Of a stretch of DNA of 18,354 nt, positions 15,730 through 18,354 are shown one piece after another. The stretch covers positions 1 through 18,354 of the forward strand of contig CAMAYA010000005.1 of NCBI GenBank assembly GCA_945862275.1. Direction: 5' to 3'. The stretch's first letter is position 1. Each line of letters opens with the position of its first letter. The DNA is from Legionella genomosp. 1. Its GTDB lineage: Bacteria; Pseudomonadota; Gammaproteobacteria; Legionellales; Legionellaceae. The notes below the pieces were generated by a model. The model did not search any database. It saw only the letters and a program-made list of their open reading frames with translations, and had not been told where the DNA came from. Both the position numbers and the translations under genes were made by a program.

Positions 15730-16059
15730 TTAGTTAAGGATTTCACGTAATTTGATAGGGATATCCATGCTATCGTGAAGGATTGCAAGCACTTGAATTT
15801 TTTCAAAACACTGACTGGATGCCTTTTTTAGAAAAACGTAATGACGACCGTAATGAAAAAATTTAACTTGGGCATCAATGCCATCAGGCATATCTCTTAA
15901 AAAAGAAAAATCCTCAGCGACCACAGCCAATTTGTCATGTAATCCATCAATATACGTGTCTGCTTGTTCAGCCCCCCAATGCTGGCAAGTATAAATCCAT
16001 ATATTTATTTGCTGTTCATCGGCGTGAGGATGGAAACTGTAAAGCAGTGTCTTAGCCAA
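15730..16059 (-). CDS. parE: ParE-family toxin (RelE/ParE superfamily)
   Basis: A 109-residue protein with the ParE pattern: an N-terminal strand SFHPHADEQQINIWIYT, a helix ADTYIDGLHDKLAVVAED, then strands VKFFHYGRHYVFLKK and EKIQVLAILHDSMDIPIKLREIL. The closing ILHxxMD phrase is typical of ParE toxins paired with short ParD antitoxins, many of which poison DNA gyrase; the target here is not proven. The start is a TTG (16059), 2 nt after the parD stop, with an AAGGAA ribosome site. A low-efficiency start for the toxin next to an ATG-started antitoxin fits the usual excess of antitoxin. Confidence 0.88.
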   Translation of the reverse strand: MAKTLLYSFHPHADEQQINIWIYTCQHWGAEQADTYIDGLHDKLAVVAEDFSFLRDMPDGIDAQVKFFHYGRHYVFLKKASSQCFEKIQVLAILHDSMDIPIKLREILN

Positions 16060-16061
16060 AA

Positions 16062-16313
16062 CTATTCCTTCATTCTTTTTCGAGATGTTGCTTTCACATC
16101 GGCGGCTGTTACAGAAACAAATTTTTCATCAGAGGTCTCCAGCAATGGCTTCAAGTAATGGGATAACAATTGCATCCCATGATCGTGCTGTCTGATATCT
16201 GCACGAATCAGATCGCGCAGATAATCACTTGCGCTAGAGTACCTTCCCACACCCACTTGATCGGTTACCCAGGACCTTAACTGCTCAGGCAAAGATACAT
16301 TTAAAGTAGCCAT
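16062..16313 (-). CDS. parD: ParD-family ribbon-helix-helix antitoxin
   Basis: An 83-residue protein. The N-terminus ATLNVSLPEQLRSWVTDQV followed by GRYSSASDYLRDLIRAD is the ribbon-helix-helix DNA-binding domain of ParD antitoxins. The C-terminal charged tail (KFVSVTAADVKATSRKRMKE) would wrap the toxin. It neutralises ParE and probably represses its own operon. Two ATGs are possible. I prefer the one at 16313 because a GGGAT ribosome site lies about 6 nt ahead; the one at 16319 has the G-run directly against it. Confidence 0.9.
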   Translation of the reverse strand: MATLNVSLPEQLRSWVTDQVGVGRYSSASDYLRDLIRADIRQHDHGMQLLSHYLKPLLETSDEKFVSVTAADVKATSRKRMKE

Positions 16314-16343
16314 ATTCATCCCATATCAACAATAAACACTTAA

Positions 16344-16352
16344 ATATTAGCA
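16344..16352 (-). promoter_or_regulatory. Candidate extended -10 promoter for parDE
   Basis: On the minus strand TGCTAATAT forms an extended -10 element (TGn plus TAATAT) about 30 nt upstream of the parD start. No good -35 box is seen at the right distance. The surrounding AT-rich sequence would be the place for a ParD operator, but no clear palindrome was found. Confidence 0.35.
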
Positions 16353-16373
16353 TAAATTGCCAATAATCGCACG

Positions 16374-16392
16374 TTTCATCACAAACGAACCA
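16374..16392. repeat. 19-bp direct repeat, right copy
   Basis: This copy is identical to 14945-14963. It lies in the gap between queH and parD. On the minus strand it carries the same VRL-stop codons as the end of the ZIP-like gene, but here without the gene in front of it. Confidence 0.9.
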
Positions 16393-16427
16393 CCCCCACA
16401 TCGGATTTTTTGTGGGTAATGGTAAGG

Positions 16428-17075
16428 CTAGGCATCATCCCCGTAATACTCAACCCCAATTTTAATACGCTCACGTGTTTTCTCTTTACGCCAGGCATTG
16501 GTGTCGCGCAAGGAATACACGCAGCCACAATATTCTTGTTTGTAAAAATTTTCGCGTTTGGCAATCTCATACATACGCGAAGACCCGCCATTTTTTCGCC
16601 AATTATAGGTCCAGTATTCGATGTTAGGGTAACGGCTCGCGGCGCGCACGCCGGAATCGTTGATTTGATTCATATCCTTCCAACGGGAAATGCCGAGCGA
16701 ACTACAAATCACGGGAAACCCGTGCTCATGCGCATACAAGGCTGTGCGCTCAAAGCGCATGTCAAAACAGGCGGTACAACGCTTCCCGCGTTCAGGTTCC
16801 CACTCCATTCCTTTGATGCGTTCAAACCAATTGTCTTTGTCATAATCTGCGTCTATAAACGGGATGTTGTGTTTTTCAGCAAACGCGACATTTTCCTGTT
16901 TTCTGATTTCATATTCTTGAATAGGATGAATATTGGGATTATAAAAAAAGATAGAGAAATCAATGCCGGATACCACCAACGCTTCCATCACTTCGCCCGA
17001 ACATGGCGCACAGCATGAATGTAATAGTAACTTATCAGCCCCATTGGGTAGGGTTAATTGTTCACGCTCTATCAT
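16428..17075 (-). CDS. queH: Epoxyqueuosine reductase QueH
   Basis: A 215-residue protein of the DUF208 family, which performs the last step of queuosine synthesis in tRNA by reducing epoxyqueuosine. It has the metal-binding cysteines of QueH: LLHSCCAPCSGE (C21, C22, C25), RCTACFDMRF (C100, C103) and YCGCVYSLRD (C183, C185). The phrases FYNPNIHPIQEYEIRK and YNWRKNGGSSRMYEIAKRENFYKQ are also family hallmarks. It is unrelated to QueG, the cobalamin-dependent enzyme for the same step. Its start overlaps the orn stop by 4 nt, making it the third gene of cca-orn-queH. Confidence 0.95.
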   Translation of the reverse strand: MIEREQLTLPNGADKLLLHSCCAPCSGEVMEALVVSGIDFSIFFYNPNIHPIQEYEIRKQENVAFAEKHNIPFIDADYDKDNWFERIKGMEWEPERGKRCTACFDMRFERTALYAHEHGFPVICSSLGISRWKDMNQINDSGVRAASRYPNIEYWTYNWRKNGGSSRMYEIAKRENFYKQEYCGCVYSLRDTNAWRKEKTRERIKIGVEYYGDDA

Positions 17076-17629
17076 TTTTTTACACCCGGCAATTTAATAA
17101 AATGCTCACGATAATACACTAACTCCGCAATCGAGTCTTTAATGTCGCTCATCGCCTCATGTTTCGATTCTTTTTTTGCACCACTTAATAATTGCGGATG
17201 CCAACGCCGAACGAGCTCTTTTATCGTGCTGACATCCAAATTTCGGTAATGAAAAAAGGCCGCCAACGTGGGCATGTAATTGCATAAAAATCGCCGGTCT
17301 TGGCAAATGCTGTTCCCGCACATCGGAGACTTGCCTTTGTCCACGTATGGCATCAAAAAATCAATCGTGGCCTGCTCGGCAAGGGCTTCTGTCACGCCAC
17401 TATCCCGCATGCGTGTCACCAGACCGGATTTGTTATGCTGGCGTGTATTCCACTCATCCATGCCTTCAATGCGTGATTCATCTTGTCGAATAGCAAACAC
17501 CGGACCTTCAGCTAATACATTTAAATGAGCATCCGTTACCAGGGTTGCAATCTCGATGATGCAATCCCCTTCCGGACATAAGCCCGTCATTTCCAAATCA
17601 ATCCAAATTAAATTATGTTTGTCTTTCAT
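17072..17629 (-). CDS. orn: Oligoribonuclease
   Basis: A 185-residue DEDDh 3'-5' exonuclease that clears short RNA fragments and linear dinucleotides in the cytoplasm. The catalytic residues are all present: D11 and E13 in WIDLEMTGL, D111 in GNSICQDRRFL, H157 and D162 in SKHEAMSDI. The positions are each one lower than in E. coli Orn. The ATG overlaps the cca stop by 1 nt (TAATG), and the 3' end overlaps queH by 4 nt. Confidence 0.97.
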   Translation of the reverse strand: MKDKHNLIWIDLEMTGLCPEGDCIIEIATLVTDAHLNVLAEGPVFAIRQDESRIEGMDEWNTRQHNKSGLVTRMRDSGVTEALAEQATIDFLMPYVDKGKSPMCGNSICQDRRFLCNYMPTLAAFFHYRNLDVSTIKELVRRWHPQLLSGAKKESKHEAMSDIKDSIAELVYYREHFIKLPGVKK

Positions 17630-18354
17630 TATTTTTCCAGTAACAAATCGTTTACACGCATCACGCGACGTTCGTGCAAAGCTACTTTAATAGCAGCCCC
17701 TTGATGCCCATCTTCAATGCATATTGAAGCATTTATTTTAGTGCATTCTCCCAATAAATGGCGCCAAAAGTGCGGCTGCTGATAATCAACTGCGCGCCCA
17801 ACACCCACCGCATCGGCTTCACATACCTGTAATAATTTTTCAAAACCTTCCGGCCGACGAAATGCATCCGCACGTTCCAATGTACGAACAACGACTTCTG
17901 CATCCAAGTCATACACTTGGTGGATGGCGGTATGAAATCGTGCCGCCATTAAAGCCAATTGACCGTAATCAGCAGGAATTCGCAAACGCTGGCAAAGGGC
18001 TTCGATAATCGGCAAGCCCGCTTGATCATGCCCTGGATGGGAGGGCCATTCAGCAGCAGGAGTGCATGCTTTGCCTAAGTCGTGTACTAGCGCTGCAAAC
18101 CGAACCATTGGATCATCCGACAATCCGACTGCTGCCTTCAACGCCATAACGCTGTGAATGCCTGAGTCAATTTCAGGGTGGTAACGCGTTGATGCTGGCA
18201 CACCAAATAGCGCATCCAATTCTGGTAAAATAATACGCAATACGCCACACGATCGCAACGTATGAATAAATGATTCAGGATGCTCGGTCAGTAAGCTGCG
18301 CTGCCATTCTTGCCAAACACGCTCAGGCACCAACGATTCTAACTCACCCCGTCT
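17629..18354 (-). CDS. cca: CCA-adding tRNA nucleotidyltransferase, C-terminal part (5' end cut by window edge)
   Basis: The frame is open to the window edge, and the visible 241 residues begin RRGELESLVPERVW, which matches E. coli Cca from about its residue 190. An HD phosphohydrolase domain is present: YHPEIDSGIH and FAALVHDLGKACTP, then GHDQAGLPIIEALCQRLRIP. The N-terminal nucleotidyltransferase head lies outside the window. The enzyme builds and repairs the 3' CCA end of tRNA; in gammaproteobacteria the HD domain adds phosphatase and phosphodiesterase activities. An internal TTG at 18333 should not be taken as the start. It is the first visible gene of the cca-orn-queH operon. Confidence 0.95.
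   Translation of the reverse strand, partial: RRGELESLVPERVWQEWQRSLLTEHPESFIHTLRSCGVLRIILPELDALFGVPASTRYHPEIDSGIHSVMALKAAVGLSDDPMVRFAALVHDLGKACTPAAEWPSHPGHDQAGLPIIEALCQRLRIPADYGQLALMAARFHTAIHQVYDLDAEVVVRTLERADAFRRPEGFEKLLQVCEADAVGVGRAVDYQQPHFWRHLLGECTKINASICIEDGHQGAAIKVALHERRVMRVNDLLLEK

Noticed and set aside
16395..16416. Hairpin CCCACA / TGTGGG with a T-rich loop downstream of queH
   Set aside because: The stem is only 6 bp and no T-run follows it on the minus strand, so it is not a convincing intrinsic terminator.
16410..17018. Plus-strand open frame of 202 codons opposite queH
   Set aside because: It is long, but queH is certain from its cysteine motifs; the composition reflects the reverse complement of queH.

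Overview
This window appears to come from a gammaproteobacterium, and the closest fit is the Legionellales (Legionella, Coxiella, Aquicella and relatives). The housekeeping genes are typical gammaproteobacterial types: cca, orn, an Azotobacter-FdI-like fdxA, the yoaA/tsaB pair, ycaR-kdsB, xseA, ccmAB and rpmF-plsX. Two large soluble proteins of unknown function look like the intracellular-bacterium accessory proteins common in that order: a 633-residue protein with an internal duplication, and an 845-residue protein with degenerate ankyrin-like repeats. The assignment to Legionellales is inference from gene content; there is no rRNA or other marker here. Nearly every gene lies on the minus strand; only the 633-residue protein and a candidate 37-codon small ORF lie on the plus strand.

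Layout, left to right. 1-249: start of plsX (cut by the window edge) behind rpmF, read leftwards. 428-1261: a HEPN/MNT toxin-antitoxin pair plus an orphan coding-like remnant, sitting between rpmF and the ccm genes. 1346-4797: a tightly packed set transcribed in the order rhomboid protease, APC-type amino-acid transporter, ccmA, ccmB; the rest of the ccm operon (ccmC onward) is absent. 4798-5032: divergent promoter region with a candidate small ORF. 5033-7280: ycaR, kdsB, xseA with 4-nt overlaps (lipid A/KDO supply and exonuclease VII). 7407-9308: the plus-strand unknown protein. 9286-12237: fdxA, yoaA (DinG-type helicase), tsaB. 12296-14833: the ankyrin-like protein. 14950-16313: parD, parE and a ZIP-like membrane protein, bounded by a perfect 19-bp direct repeat. 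16428-18354: cca (5' end cut), orn and queH, an RNA-metabolism operon with 1-nt and 4-nt overlaps.

How the genes work together. The conserved blocks serve tRNA maturation and modification (Cca, TsaB, QueH), RNA end-turnover (Orn), DNA repair (XseA, YoaA), LPS inner-core precursor synthesis (KdsB), fatty acid/phospholipid synthesis (PlsX) and cytochrome c maturation (CcmA, CcmB). Accessory material is placed between these blocks: two toxin-antitoxin modules and two possible secreted effectors. No rRNA, tRNA, CRISPR array or recognisable transposase was seen. No gene-free stretch exceeds 300 bases. The most interesting points are the direct-repeat-bounded parDE/membrane-protein segment, the HEPN/MNT insertion that coincides with an interrupted ccm operon, and the two unknown large proteins. 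No clear new defence or metabolic system is visible.
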